Below, piece by piece: positions 1 to 7,258 of a DNA stretch of 14,928 nt. Below the pieces are notes generated by a model that worked only from the letters and a program-made list of their open reading frames with translations, had not been told where the DNA came from and did not search any database. The position numbers were made by a program, and so were the translations under genes. This DNA comes from Methanolobus sp. UBA32. GTDB lineage: Archaea > Halobacteriota > Methanosarcinia > Methanosarcinales > Methanosarcinaceae. Every line of letters starts with the position of its first letter. Within the stretch, counting starts at the first letter, position 1. Where the stretch lies: contig DAZF01000038.1 in the NCBI GenBank assembly GCA_002507205.1, forward strand, positions 1-14,928, written 5' to 3'.

Positions 1-264
1 AGGACAGAATACCTGAAAGTCCTCAAAGCCGGTTATGTAGAGCAGTTCATGGAGGCAGGGGCCATTGTGGAGGCTCCGTGCTGTGGTCCATGTATGGGCG
101 GCTCTTTTGGACTGCTAGGCGATGGCGAGGTAGGGCTTGCAACATCCAACCGTAACTTCAAGGGACGTGAAGGAAGCCCACAGTCATTCGTGTACCTGAG
201 TTCCCCTGCAACAGCAGCAGCATCCGCACTCACTGGAGAGATAACAGATCCGAGGAAGATCTGA
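1..264 (+). CDS. Aconitase-superfamily large subunit, 3-isopropylmalate dehydratase/homoaconitase type (3' end only)
   Basis: This is the last 87 codons of a [4Fe-4S] hydro-lyase large subunit of the LeuC/HacA family; the 5' part lies before the window. Visible hallmarks are the CCGPCMGG stretch, whose CxxC cysteines are cluster ligands in this family, then [11 protein letters not shown] (substrate and domain-interface motif), VYLSSP, TAAASA and a terminal GEITDPR. In the family this subunit works with a small (LeuD/HacB) subunit to isomerise isopropylmalate (leucine synthesis), or homocitrate-type substrates in methanogens (coenzyme B synthesis). The C-terminal piece cannot tell these paralogues apart, so no symbol is given. 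The stop at 262-264 is followed at once by a T-rich tract, and the next gene lies 212 nt away, so transcription probably ends here. Confidence 0.88.
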   Translation, partial: RTEYLKVLKAGYVEQFMEAGAIVEAPCCGPCMGGSFGLLGDGEVGLATSNRNFKGREGSPQSFVYLSSPATAAASALTGEITDPRKI

Positions 265-265
265 T

Positions 266-278
266 ATCTCCTTTTTTT
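266..278 (+). terminator. Possible T-tract terminator after the LeuC/HacA-type gene
   Basis: A CTCC-T(7) tract (T run at 272-278) begins 8 nt after the stop codon and has no convincing hairpin before it. Archaeal RNA polymerase can terminate at short U-tracts without a hairpin, so this is a plausible 3' end. It is inferred from base composition only. Confidence 0.35.
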
Positions 279-311
279 GCAGTGCAAGACCAAAAAAGAT
301 ATATTACACAA

Positions 312-319
312 ATTTATAT
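312..319 (+). promoter_or_regulatory. Candidate TATA box upstream of hisE
   Basis: ATTTATAT, in an AT-rich stretch, is the best archaeal TATA-like match in the 265-476 gap. A start about 25 nt downstream would fall near 340-345, inside the inverted repeats at 330-384, leaving a leader of about 135 nt before hisE. A shorter transcript from a weaker box nearer the gene cannot be excluded. Confidence 0.35.
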
Positions 320-329
320 GATACTCCAG

Positions 330-384
330 ACGTTGGTATAACCAACACTATCCCGTCATATTGTGTGTGGATTACAACCAACGT
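330..384 (+). repeat. Nested inverted repeats upstream of hisE
   Basis: ACGTTGGT (330-337) has a perfect 8-bp inverted partner, ACCAACGT (377-384). Its inner GTTGGT (332-337) can also pair with ACCAAC (341-346) across a 3-nt loop. The left arm therefore has two mutually exclusive partners. The element lies between the candidate TATA box and the hisE start. It could be an operator or a leader RNA switch; only the pairings are seen. Confidence 0.45.
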
Positions 385-476
385 CACTCAGACTTCTTTT
401 CAATATTCTGACTTCAATAATGGATTTGCACCATAAAGGTGTAATAGGATTACCCTATATGAGAAAAGGATAAATC

Positions 477-776
477 ATGCCAGATACTGACCTCTCAATA
501 CTTGACGAACTGTACGGGATCATAAAAGACAGGAAAGACAATCCTCTTGAAAACTCATATGTATGCTCTTTACTCAATCACAGGAAAGGTATTGACAAAA
601 TACTGGAAAAAGTAGGGGAAGAGTCAATTGAAACCATACTTGCCGTGAAAAGCGGAAAAAGAGAGGAGATCATATACGAATCATCCGATCTTCTTTTCCA
701 CCTTATGGTAATGTTTGTGGCCGAGGGAATAACCCTTGAAGAGATTACCACTGAACTTAAGAAAAGAAGAAAATAG
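477..776 (+). CDS. hisE: Phosphoribosyl-ATP pyrophosphatase
   Basis: This 99-aa protein matches the small HisE family (usually about 90-110 aa), which hydrolyses phosphoribosyl-ATP to phosphoribosyl-AMP and pyrophosphate in the second step of histidine synthesis. The all-alpha NTP-pyrophosphohydrolase signature is clear: KVGEESIE at about residues 44-51 and YESSDLLFH at about 62-70 supply the acidic residues that bind Mg2+. HisI (cyclohydrolase) is not fused and is not in the window. The ATG at 477 has an AAAGGA ribosome binding site at 465-470, 6 nt upstream. The gene stands alone and meets the COG2524 regulator tail to tail across only 2 nt. The long leader with inverted repeats may regulate it. 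Confidence 0.93.
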   Translation: MPDTDLSILDELYGIIKDRKDNPLENSYVCSLLNHRKGIDKILEKVGEESIETILAVKSGKREEIIYESSDLLFHLMVMFVAEGITLEEITTELKKRRK

Positions 777-778
777 TT

Positions 779-1651
779 TTAATATACAAGTTCGTGGAAA
801 ACATCCTTTTTGGACAGGATTCCTTTTGGCTCGCCATCAAATGAAACCAGCAAAAAACCGATGTTTTGCTCGTCAAAGACCTTTACAACATCATAAAGGG
901 AAGTTTCCGAATCCACTGTTATAAGGTCACGGGTCATTATGTCCTTGACTTTAGCAGTCATTTTTCCACTTGCTACAGCATCACCTATATCCGTGAAAGT
1001 GACAACACCAAGTATCTCACCGTTGTCAATTACAGGTGCCCCATGTATGCTGTGGTCTACAAATAAACGTGCCGTTTCCTGAATTGAAGCATTTCCACCG
1101 ATAGATATCATATTCAATCGGGCGTAGTTCTTCACAGGTTTCTTTGGCAGGGATATCATCTCATTTATAGAGAAGACCAGTGTGTTCTGAGTATCATCCC
1201 GTCCCACGATCTCACCGCGGACCACTAATTTGTTCACAGGGGTCGGACCCATCTGTACAAGGTCACCCTGTTCAAAGCCCTTGATGTTACCAAGAACCTT
1301 GATCATACCATGACAAAGATCAGGATGTCTCACTGTAGTAAAACTAATCTCAGCTACTGTTGCCCCTTCAACAAGGGTATCATTCCTGTAGATAGGAACT
1401 GCTGCCTCATGATCCATTGCAGTGATGCTTAAAGCTTCATAAGCCTCGCCTGTTGCTTTGTAGCCGCCTTTGGGACCTGGAACACCTTCAACAAGGCCAA
1501 GGACTTTCAAAGACTGCATCTGATTCCGGACAGTACCGGGATTACGGCTGATAAGCTCTGCAATTTCTTCGCCTTTGACAGCACGATCTTTTTCTCTCTG
1601 TAGATTGATCAATGCGATAAGAATATCTTTCTGAATAGGAGTCAGTTCCAC
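779..1651 (-). CDS. COG2524-type regulator: N-terminal winged helix, C-terminal CBS pair
   Basis: Predicted transcriptional regulator of about 290 aa. Residues 1-75 form a winged helix beginning VELTPIQKDIL. A middle domain follows at about 80-170. Two CBS motifs at about 178-232 and 236-290 (with GVVTFTDIGDA and GILSKKDVFHE) form a Bateman module that in other proteins senses adenine nucleotides or SAM. Ligand and targets are unknown. The frame is open back to a TTG at 1696, but I place the start at GTG 1649-1651: it follows a canonical GGTGAT (1655-1660) and gives the N-terminus expected for the family. The best TATA box (1701-1710) would also start transcription near 1680, downstream of that TTG. 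The Shine-Dalgarno spacing is short (3 nt). The gene is monocistronic and convergent with hisE. Confidence 0.85.
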   Translation of the reverse strand: MELTPIQKDILIALINLQREKDRAVKGEEIAELISRNPGTVRNQMQSLKVLGLVEGVPGPKGGYKATGEAYEALSITAMDHEAAVPIYRNDTLVEGATVAEISFTTVRHPDLCHGMIKVLGNIKGFEQGDLVQMGPTPVNKLVVRGEIVGRDDTQNTLVFSINEMISLPKKPVKNYARLNMISIGGNASIQETARLFVDHSIHGAPVIDNGEILGVVTFTDIGDAVASGKMTAKVKDIMTRDLITVDSETSLYDVVKVFDEQNIGFLLVSFDGEPKGILSKKDVFHELVY

Positions 1652-1700
1652 AAAATCACCGGTCCATAAACTCAAATCTAGTTTATAGATACTCAAAAGA

Positions 1701-1710
1701 GATATATAAA
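1701..1710 (-). promoter_or_regulatory. TATA box for the COG2524 regulator
   Basis: On the minus strand this reads TTTATATATC. A start about 25 nt downstream falls near 1680, which suits translation from GTG 1651 with a leader of roughly 30 nt and argues against the upstream TTG at 1696. Confidence 0.6.
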
Positions 1711-1766
1711 TTGTAGTATTTCCGAAAAATGATATTTGAAGAGATTATACTTATAAGGAACAGGAA

Positions 1767-1774
1767 TTTATATC
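1767..1774 (+). promoter_or_regulatory. TATA box for the NOG1-like GTPase
   Basis: TTTATATC lies 41 nt before the ATG at 1808. The expected start near 1797-1800 would leave only about 10 nt of leader, carrying an AGGA-like ribosome binding site near 1798-1803. Confidence 0.55.
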
Positions 1775-1807
1775 TTGAAGTGATTTGAGCCAACGACAGG
1801 AAGAAAT

Positions 1808-2824
1808 ATGATATTTGAAAAAATAAATACAGTCCCTACGGCTGATGAATTACTGAACAAATCGTTCAGAAGGGCAACCAGGGCAATGTCAGGAAAAACC
1901 ATCAGTGGAAGAAAAACTGCTCTTGAGGCAAACGAGTCCATGATGCTGACAGCAGCTAACATACTTACAGATAATCTCAAGAACATAGTCAGAAGATTCC
2001 CTACTTTTGAAAATCTACCACCTTTTTACTATGAACTGGCTGATGTCATAGTAGGTGTAGATGACATGAGAAAATCCCTTAGCAGACTGGACTGGGCCAG
2101 TGCGAAGATACACGAGATTGCAAGGGAATATGTGGGAAAGATAAGAAAGTCAAGGGATCCACTCCCCGTGAGGAAACAATGTTTCGGACGAGTTTCATCA
2201 ATAATGTATTCTATTGAAAAGGACCTTTTATTCCTTAACGAGGCACGAAATAAACTTCGAAAGCTCCCCGCAGTTCACGACGAACCAACCATTGTGGTTG
2301 CAGGATACCCAAACATAGGAAAATCCAGTTTTGTTACAATGGTCACAGGAGCGACACCGGAGATAGCACCTTATCCATTTACCACAAAGGGAGTTTCCAT
2401 CGGACATTTCTTCGTCGACAACGACAGGTATCAGGTACTTGACACACCCGGACTTCTTGACAGGCCAATGTCAGAACGTAATGAAATAGAACTTCAGGCC
2501 ATAACAGCACTGAAGAACCTTGATGCAGTGGTGCTCTTCATAATAGATGCAAGTGAAACTTGCGGATACGAGATTGAAGACCAGAAGCGTATGCTTGAGG
2601 AAGTCCGCAGTGAATTCAAATTACCAGTGCTCGTTGTTGCGAACAAGGCAGATCTGCCGCAGTTCAGGGAGCTTGATTTTGTAGACATGAAAATGTCCAC
2701 TGCAACAAGTGAAGGCGTCAGCGAAGTAACTTCAACTCTCATCGAAATGGTGAAAAAAGAGATTGAAGAGAAAGAGAGAATAAAAGCAGAAAAGAAAGAT
2801 AATATTGAGACAGATGACCAGTAA
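1808..2824 (+). CDS. NOG1-family GTPase (OBG-HflX superfamily, ribosome-associated)
   Basis: This 338-aa protein has the archaeal NOG1 architecture: a helical N-terminal domain of about 155 residues, then a G domain. Motifs in order are G1 GYPNIGKSS (166-174), the G2 threonines in PFTTKG (190-195), G3 DTPG (212-215), G4 NKAD (279-282) and a G5-like STATSEG (about 298-304). The tail is highly charged (KKEIEEKERIKAEKK). Eukaryotic NOG1 acts in 60S ribosome assembly; a large-subunit assembly role is likely here but is inferred from family. The gene is monocistronic and convergent with the aminotransferase gene across 8 nt. The first 12 bases of the coding sequence are also found at 1729-1740. 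Confidence 0.88.
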   Translation: MIFEKINTVPTADELLNKSFRRATRAMSGKTISGRKTALEANESMMLTAANILTDNLKNIVRRFPTFENLPPFYYELADVIVGVDDMRKSLSRLDWASAKIHEIAREYVGKIRKSRDPLPVRKQCFGRVSSIMYSIEKDLLFLNEARNKLRKLPAVHDEPTIVVAGYPNIGKSSFVTMVTGATPEIAPYPFTTKGVSIGHFFVDNDRYQVLDTPGLLDRPMSERNEIELQAITALKNLDAVVLFIIDASETCGYEIEDQKRMLEEVRSEFKLPVLVVANKADLPQFRELDFVDMKMSTATSEGVSEVTSTLIEMVKKEIEEKERIKAEKKDNIETDDQ

Positions 2825-2832
2825 GGTCATCC

Positions 2833-3954
2833 TCATAAAACTTTTCCCATTATATCCAGTGCGTTTTTCAGATTGTCCATGGATGAAGCATAAGAAAGGC
2901 GGATATGCCCTTCACCACGGTCACCAAAAGCAGTTCCCGGCACAACTATAACGTCATTGGACACTAATTTTGATGCAATTTCCCCGGAGGTGGAACCTTC
3001 CGGCACTTCAGGGAAGGCATAAAATGCACCTTTTGGAGAAGCACAATTCAGACCGATCGAGTTCAGACCTTCCACAAGCATATCCCTGCGGGCTTTGAAC
3101 TCATCACGCATTGCAAATACTGAATCCATGGGACCTTCAATAGCAGCAAGTGCAGCTTTCTGTGCAATGGAATTGGCACATGCCTGCACATACTGGTGAA
3201 CCTTGATCATTTGCTCGGTGTATTCCTTTCTCGCGGCAACATAACCAATTCTCCATCCAGTCATGGAAAATGTCTTAGATACCGCATTTATCGTGATAAC
3301 ATTATCAGAGAACTGGGCAGGACTTACATGTTCGCCCTCATAGATGAAATGTTCATAAACCTCATCCGAGATCAGGGTAATTCCATGATCGTCTGCTATC
3401 TGGGCAAATGCCTTCATATCACTTTTACTCTGGACGGCACCTGTAGGATTTGCAGGAGAATTTACGATCATTGCCTTAGTCTTCGAAGAGAGCTTCTCCA
3501 CAACATCTTCAGGACTTATAGTGAGATCATCTGCAAGATGCAGAGGAACTACGCGGCCACCCATCAAACTCACAAGTGAGTTATAAGATACAAAACCGGG
3601 ATTTGCGATAAGTACTTCATCCCCCGGACCTACAAGAGAAGCTATTGCTATCTCAAGTGCTTCTGATGCACCTGAAGTTACAATGACCTCATTCGGAGAA
3701 ACATCGAAATTATTCTCATTTTTGAATTTGGAAACCAAAGCCTGACGAAGTTCAGGGATACCCGGGCCAGCCGTATAACCTGTGAACCCTTCGTTAATAG
3801 CATCTATCGCAGCCTGCTTGATATGCTGCGGAGTGTCAAAATCAGGCTGTCCGAGACCAAGATTAATGGAGTTTGGACCTGCTCCCTCAAACATCTTCCT
3901 GATCCCGGAGATGTCTATATCTAAAACCCTTTGTGCGAACTTCGATTCAGGCAT
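2833..3954 (-). CDS. PLP-dependent class I aminotransferase (aspartate/aromatic aminotransferase type)
   Basis: The 373-aa length is usual for fold-type I, subgroup I-gamma aminotransferases. Visible features are the N-terminal LGLGQPDFDTP (33-42), the GYTAGPGIPELR substrate loop (59-70), SGASEAL (94-100) for phosphate binding, NSPANPTG (165-172), SDEVY (196-200), the PLP-binding lysine K227 in SKTFSMTGWRIGY, and the carboxylate-binding arginine R352 in IRLSYA. The family moves amino groups between aspartate, glutamate, aromatic or other amino acids and 2-oxoacids; the exact substrate cannot be read from sequence. A TTG lies six codons upstream, but I chose ATG 3952-3954 because AAGGGA sits just before it and it clears the hxlB stop by 10 nt. 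It is the last gene of the block. Confidence 0.9.
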   Translation of the reverse strand: MPESKFAQRVLDIDISGIRKMFEGAGPNSINLGLGQPDFDTPQHIKQAAIDAINEGFTGYTAGPGIPELRQALVSKFKNENNFDVSPNEVIVTSGASEALEIAIASLVGPGDEVLIANPGFVSYNSLVSLMGGRVVPLHLADDLTISPEDVVEKLSSKTKAMIVNSPANPTGAVQSKSDMKAFAQIADDHGITLISDEVYEHFIYEGEHVSPAQFSDNVITINAVSKTFSMTGWRIGYVAARKEYTEQMIKVHQYVQACANSIAQKAALAAIEGPMDSVFAMRDEFKARRDMLVEGLNSIGLNCASPKGAFYAFPEVPEGSTSGEIASKLVSNDVIVVPGTAFGDRGEGHIRLSYASSMDNLKNALDIMGKVL

Positions 3955-3964
3955 GATTATCCCT

Positions 3965-4573
3965 TTATTCAATATTTGTATGTCTGGATTTCAGGTCCTC
4001 TTCCGAAGCACCGGTGATAAAGATCAGCTCTGCGATCACAGCATCGAGAAATACACTTGCTGATGTTTCAAATGAAGTACCCAGTGGTGTGAGGTAAGTG
4101 TATTCACCACGCATGTGACGCTCCATGTAGCCACCTACGTCATCCTTTGTTCTTCCCGGGAGAACTATTGCAGTATCGGACAGCTCACCCAGTGTTGAAT
4201 CTGCATTGGAAGTGATGGTGATAAGTTTGGCGCCTATATCTTTGGCAACCTTTCCGAGATTTGCAACAGAGCGGGTCTGGCCTGAACCTGAAATAGCGAT
4301 GACCACATCATCCTTACTGACAGCAGGAGTGGTGGTCTCCCCTACGACATGTGATGCAAGGCCAAGGTGCATAAGTCTCATTGCAAATGCCCTTCCTACA
4401 AGTCCGGAACGTCCGGCACCCATCACAAAGATCCTCTTTGCACCCATCAGGTCTTCAAGCATCTTTCGGACAGAATCTTTGTCAAGCTTATTGGCTAGAT
4501 TTTCAAGATGTTCAGCCATTAATAAAATAGAAGAAGTTAAATATTCACATTCGGTTAAATGGATTTCTTTCAT
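3965..4573 (-). CDS. hxlB: 6-phospho-3-hexuloisomerase (SIS domain)
   Basis: This 202-aa single-SIS-domain protein fits the HxlB/PhiA family, which interconverts hexulose 6-phosphate and fructose 6-phosphate. Archaea lacking a complete pentose-phosphate pathway use it with hexulose-6-phosphate synthase to make ribulose 5-phosphate; methanogens often carry the synthase fused to the formaldehyde-activating enzyme. Visible motifs are MGAGRSG (51-57), SGSGQT (95-100), TSNADS (121-126) and the catalytic-loop PLGTSFE (163-169). The ATG at 4571-4573 has AGGAA 7 nt upstream. It begins 20 nt after the preceding unknown gene and is followed after 10 nt by the aminotransferase, so all are probably co-transcribed. 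The synthase gene is not in the window. Confidence 0.9.
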   Translation of the reverse strand: MKEIHLTECEYLTSSILLMAEHLENLANKLDKDSVRKMLEDLMGAKRIFVMGAGRSGLVGRAFAMRLMHLGLASHVVGETTTPAVSKDDVVIAISGSGQTRSVANLGKVAKDIGAKLITITSNADSTLGELSDTAIVLPGRTKDDVGGYMERHMRGEYTYLTPLGTSFETSASVFLDAVIAELIFITGASEEDLKSRHTNIE

Positions 4574-4593
4574 CGGAATTCCTCATATATGAA

Positions 4594-5118
4594 TCAATCA
4601 AAAATTATAGGACCACTGTTTTTTTCTTTTGCATCATCTTTATAGTTGATGCCTTTAAGCTTCCATCCTTCGATATCACTCAATTCTTCATACAAACGCA
4701 TGATGTCAGAGTCATCTCCGGTCCAGTAGCAGTCTAAGATAGTGTCCTTATCTTTAAGAGCTTCGGTTACGGAACCTGCAAGATAGAAAAGAGCTTTCTT
4801 GCTTGAAAAAGGAACATGAAAAGTGGTCCTATAACCGTCCTTTGATTTTGCATAGGACACAAGGATATAGCCATGACTTTCATATTCCGTGATCTCCTCA
4901 AAATCACATACCAGTTCCAATTCATGAACTGCCGAATGATCAATGTTGGATATACCTAACAGTATTTGCCCAATCACAACATCCGGCACCTGTCTTCCAA
5001 ACCAGAGGGATATTTTACCGTATGTGCAGACTACATTCACGTCATCCCTCCCCATTTCAAAAGAGGATAGGGAGAGATTCGGCGAAATGAGATTGTCCCT
5101 GTTTTCTTTTTGAACCAT
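4594..5118 (-). CDS. Hypothetical protein inside the GTPase/DUF2073 operon
   Basis: I do not recognise this protein of about 174 aa. It is soluble and acidic, with no transmembrane segment, signal peptide or cysteine cluster (three scattered cysteines). It looks like a mixed alpha/beta fold: predicted strands around VNVVCTYGKISLWFG, an acidic ELELVCDFEEITEYES stretch, TTFHVPFSSKKALFYLAGSV and a charged C-terminus ending PIIFD. The frame is open to a GTG at 5127. I prefer ATG 5116-5118, because the GTGA of that GTG codon then serves as a Shine-Dalgarno 6 nt away; ATG near 5055 is also possible. It lies 14 nt after the DUF2073 stop and 20 nt before hxlB. This position suggests co-transcription but gives no function. 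Confidence 0.75.
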   Translation of the reverse strand: MVQKENRDNLISPNLSLSSFEMGRDDVNVVCTYGKISLWFGRQVPDVVIGQILLGISNIDHSAVHELELVCDFEEITEYESHGYILVSYAKSKDGYRTTFHVPFSSKKALFYLAGSVTEALKDKDTILDCYWTGDDSDIMRLYEELSDIEGWKLKGINYKDDAKEKNSGPIIFD

Positions 5119-5132
5119 TTGCTTCACGCAAA

Positions 5133-5501
5133 TTATTTATTTGTGGAAATAAGAGCACTGATCATATTGCGGTCTCTCCTAAGAGTCTTTAACTGATCAG
5201 CAGGCCCGATGACAGTGAGCCTTGACTTTAGAGTGTTCTTTTTAAGAAGTTTCCCTATAAAAGAAGTATCCACTTCTGAAGGATAACTTTCCATTTCTAT
5301 ACCTGAGAAACCATCAGGTTCGATAAGGGTCATTGTCATCTCGATAAGGCTTGCTTCCTCTTCAGGACTCAGGCCTTTTTCAAGGACCAGTATCTTTCCG
5401 CTTTTTACTTCATCTATAATAAACCTGACCTTTTCCACAGGCGTCATTTCAGACAACCTGTGTTCTGACACAAGATCCATCTGGAAGCCCTGCATAGACA
5501 T
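5133..5501 (-). CDS. DUF2073 family protein
   Basis: This protein of about 122 aa resembles the archaeal DUF2073 (COG3365) family of unknown function. It is a small soluble protein: a helical N-terminal half with TPVEKVRFIIDEVKSGKILVLEKGLSPEEEASLIEMTM, then a second half with FSGIEMESYP and RLTVIGPADQLKTLRRD. It overlaps the upstream GTPase by one base in a TGATG stop/start junction, so translation is probably coupled. ATG 5499-5501 has AGAGG 8 nt upstream. A second ATG at 5493-5495 sits 4 nt after a canonical GGTGAT and is an equally reasonable start; the GTG at 5504 is less likely. Being next to an Era-like GTPase is, as I know the family, recurrent in Euryarchaeota and suggests a functional pair. 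Confidence 0.85.
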   Translation of the reverse strand: MSMQGFQMDLVSEHRLSEMTPVEKVRFIIDEVKSGKILVLEKGLSPEEEASLIEMTMTLIEPDGFSGIEMESYPSEVDTSFIGKLLKKNTLKSRLTVIGPADQLKTLRRDRNMISALISTNK

Positions 5502-6136
5502 CACCCGAACCTCTTTGCAAGTTCTTCATAGAATGTATCTATGTTTTTTCCTTCCAGGGCTGAAATAGAAACCATGGGATGCTGTGGGAAAGCGTCCCTT
5601 ATAGTTGAAGGAGATGCCTCTGCAAGATCAACCTTGTTGGCTACTATAAGAAGGGGAAGACTTCTGGCTTCCATATTGCCTATAACAGTTACGTTTACCT
5701 GGGTAAATGGATCTTCTGTAGCATCCATGACAAGAATGACACCATCAAGATTCTCAAGCCACTTCACAGCTTCTATAACACCTTCAGTAGCTTCCTTTGC
5801 ACGTCTTTTGGACTCGGCTTCATCCATGCCCTGCTCCATGAATTCATGGAAATCGATCTTTGTGGCAAGCCCTGGTGTGTCGATAATATCAAGGGAAATG
5901 GAACTTCCATTGGTCTTGATAGTTACACCTTCCCTGCGTCTTGCTCGCCTTGTTTCGTGAGCAATATGTGAAACAGAACCCATTGCATCGCCGGTCCAGT
6001 CCCTTAGTATCCTGTTAGCAAGAGTGGTCTTCCCTGCGTTTGGCGGTCCGTATATTCCTATACGAGCATTCTGTTTTTTAAACATTTTCTTAAAAATGTC
6101 TGCAAAATTCTTTTTGAATTTCCTGATTACGCCCAT
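5501..6136 (-). CDS. Era-like GTP-binding protein
   Basis: This 211-aa protein of the Era/TrmE-like small GTPase group has a basic N-terminal tail (MGVIRKFKKN, then KKMFKKQ), which could contact RNA or membrane. The G domain shows G1 GPPNAGKTT (30-38), G3 DTPG (86-89), G4 NKVD (167-170) and G5 SAL (192-194). A very basic ETRRARRREG (61-70) lies in the switch region. No KH domain follows, so it is not Era itself. It is the first gene of the five-gene minus-strand block and overlaps DUF2073 by one base. ATG 6134-6136 has a strong GGAGG at 6143-6147, 6 nt away; a second ATG at 6140 is out of frame. Its cellular role is not established. Confidence 0.88.
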   Translation of the reverse strand: MGVIRKFKKNFADIFKKMFKKQNARIGIYGPPNAGKTTLANRILRDWTGDAMGSVSHIAHETRRARRREGVTIKTNGSSISLDIIDTPGLATKIDFHEFMEQGMDEAESKRRAKEATEGVIEAVKWLENLDGVILVMDATEDPFTQVNVTVIGNMEARSLPLLIVANKVDLAEASPSTIRDAFPQHPMVSISALEGKNIDTFYEELAKRFG

Positions 6137-6184
6137 TCATTCCCTCCGTGAAGTATCATTATATTAAATTCTGGATAATTTTAG

Positions 6185-6214
6185 TAGTATAAACACTCAT
6201 TAACATATAATTTT
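6185..6214 (-). promoter_or_regulatory. Candidate promoter of the GTPase-DUF2073-hxlB-aminotransferase block
   Basis: The 6137-6248 gap is AT-rich and has TATA-like sequences on the minus strand, notably AAATTATATG near 6205-6214 and GTTTATACTA near 6184-6193. Either would give a leader of about 25-50 nt before ATG 6136. Which one is used cannot be decided by eye. Confidence 0.4.
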
Positions 6215-6248
6215 TATTATCCGAATCTGCAAATCGATTATCCCGACA

Positions 6249-7247
6249 TCACACAACCTTTGACATTGCACAATTTATTGCGATCTCTGCAATGTTGGAA
6301 CCATAGTCGCCTGTTCGGTCAATACTGTCTACCACAGTACCAAGGGCAACGACTGAACCATAGGAATTTATTTTCAGAATAGATTCATTGAGCTTATTGA
6401 TCATAGGGGACATTCTGGTAACTCTGTCAATTACCTGATTAGCAAGCTCGACATCAAAATTGTAGAGAGCATCTATTGCATCCTCGACCACTTTTCTGGA
6501 TATCTCGGACGTCGTTTCTATCATTTCCATGATATCATCAGGGATTGGTGCATCCAGAGTCATCGTGATCTTTGCAATCTTGCGTGCATGGTCCGCTATA
6601 CGCTCGATCGGGCCTGCCGCCATTCTCAGGTCATGATACTCATCTATAGAGGTTTCAGCTGCATCAGGCAACCTTGCTCCGCGCAATATGGAACGGAACT
6701 GTTTTGCAATTAGCAGGAACAACCTGTCCACATCATCATCCCTCTGGTCAACATCCAGAGCAAGATCAGTATCAAGAGTCTTGATTGCCTTTATCGCATC
6801 CATATGCATTGAATTTGAGATAAGGTACATCCTTCTGACACTCTTTTTGATAGAGATCTCATCGGGGTTCAGGAGATCCTGAATAACTACCTTTTTTGCA
6901 GTTTCTTCTATAATTTCAGGACCTATCAGCTTGTAACACATGCTACGGATGACATTCTTTTGTTCTGCAAGTATCCTGTCAGCCTTAACTTCTATAATAT
7001 CAGAACCTGCAAGGTATGCAGCTATCATATCCCTTATAAGAGCATCACCCATTCTTCCGGTAACGTCTATCTGAATCTTCCGGGAAGGAGGAGTGTCATG
7101 TATCGGATCAAGGACTAATTTGCCATCCGGCTGAGGTTGTAAACTTACTCTGCTGCCTGTTTTGATCCCAACCTTGTCTGCCCACGTCTTCGGAAGAGAT
7201 ATTATATAAGTTGAACCACCTGTTTGCTGAACTTTTCTGGTCTCTAT
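6249..7247 (-). CDS. phoU: AbrB/PhoU-domain phosphate-type regulator, apparent AUA start
   Basis: PhoU-family protein of 332 aa when the N-terminal domain is included. Residues 1-47 (ETRKVQQTGGSTYIISLPK, then TWADKVGIKTGSRV) form a SpoVT/AbrB-like DNA-binding domain. Residues from about 66 onward form the helical PhoU repeats, with the acidic DVDQRDDDVDRLF and a later NFDVELANQVIDR repeat. This is the usual euryarchaeal architecture, expected to regulate phosphate transport or related genes. No ATG, GTG or TTG lies between the in-frame TGA (7257-7259) and ATG 7052, which would delete the AbrB domain. An AUA at 7245-7247 sits exactly where the family's initiator Met precedes ETRK and is 6 nt from a strong GAGGG (7254-7258), so I annotate it as the start. 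Confidence 0.82.
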   Translation of the reverse strand: METRKVQQTGGSTYIISLPKTWADKVGIKTGSRVSLQPQPDGKLVLDPIHDTPPSRKIQIDVTGRMGDALIRDMIAAYLAGSDIIEVKADRILAEQKNVIRSMCYKLIGPEIIEETAKKVVIQDLLNPDEISIKKSVRRMYLISNSMHMDAIKAIKTLDTDLALDVDQRDDDVDRLFLLIAKQFRSILRGARLPDAAETSIDEYHDLRMAAGPIERIADHARKIAKITMTLDAPIPDDIMEMIETTSEISRKVVEDAIDALYNFDVELANQVIDRVTRMSPMINKLNESILKINSYGSVVALGTVVDSIDRTGDYGSNIAEIAINCAMSKVV

Positions 7248-7253
7248 TGAAAT

Positions 7254-7258
7254 CCCTC
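7254..7258 (-). promoter_or_regulatory. Shine-Dalgarno site fixing the AUA start of phoU
   Basis: GAGGG on the minus strand lies 6 nt before AUA 7247-7245. No ATG, GTG or TTG in the AbrB-PhoU frame is within reach. An AUU codon at 7253-7251 directly abuts the site, too close for normal initiation. The only nearby AUG (7260-7258) is in another frame and overlaps the site. Confidence 0.6.

Noticed and set aside
1652..1696. Upstream extension of the COG2524 regulator to a TTG start at 1696
   Set aside because: The TATA box at 1701-1710 puts the transcript start near 1680, downstream of that TTG. GTG 1651 has a GGTGAT site and matches the family N-terminus.
1729..1740. Copy of ATGATATTTGAA identical to the start of the NOG1-like gene (1808-1819)
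   Set aside because: It lies upstream of the TATA box, is out of phase with the gene (79 nt apart), and opens only a 19-codon frame. It is probably chance or an old micro-duplication.
3196..3579. Long open frame antisense to the aminotransferase (similar shadows at 4206-4592, 9373-9873 and 11078-11470)
   Set aside because: Each lies wholly opposite a gene with clear family motifs, and the translations have no recognisable domain or credible start signals.
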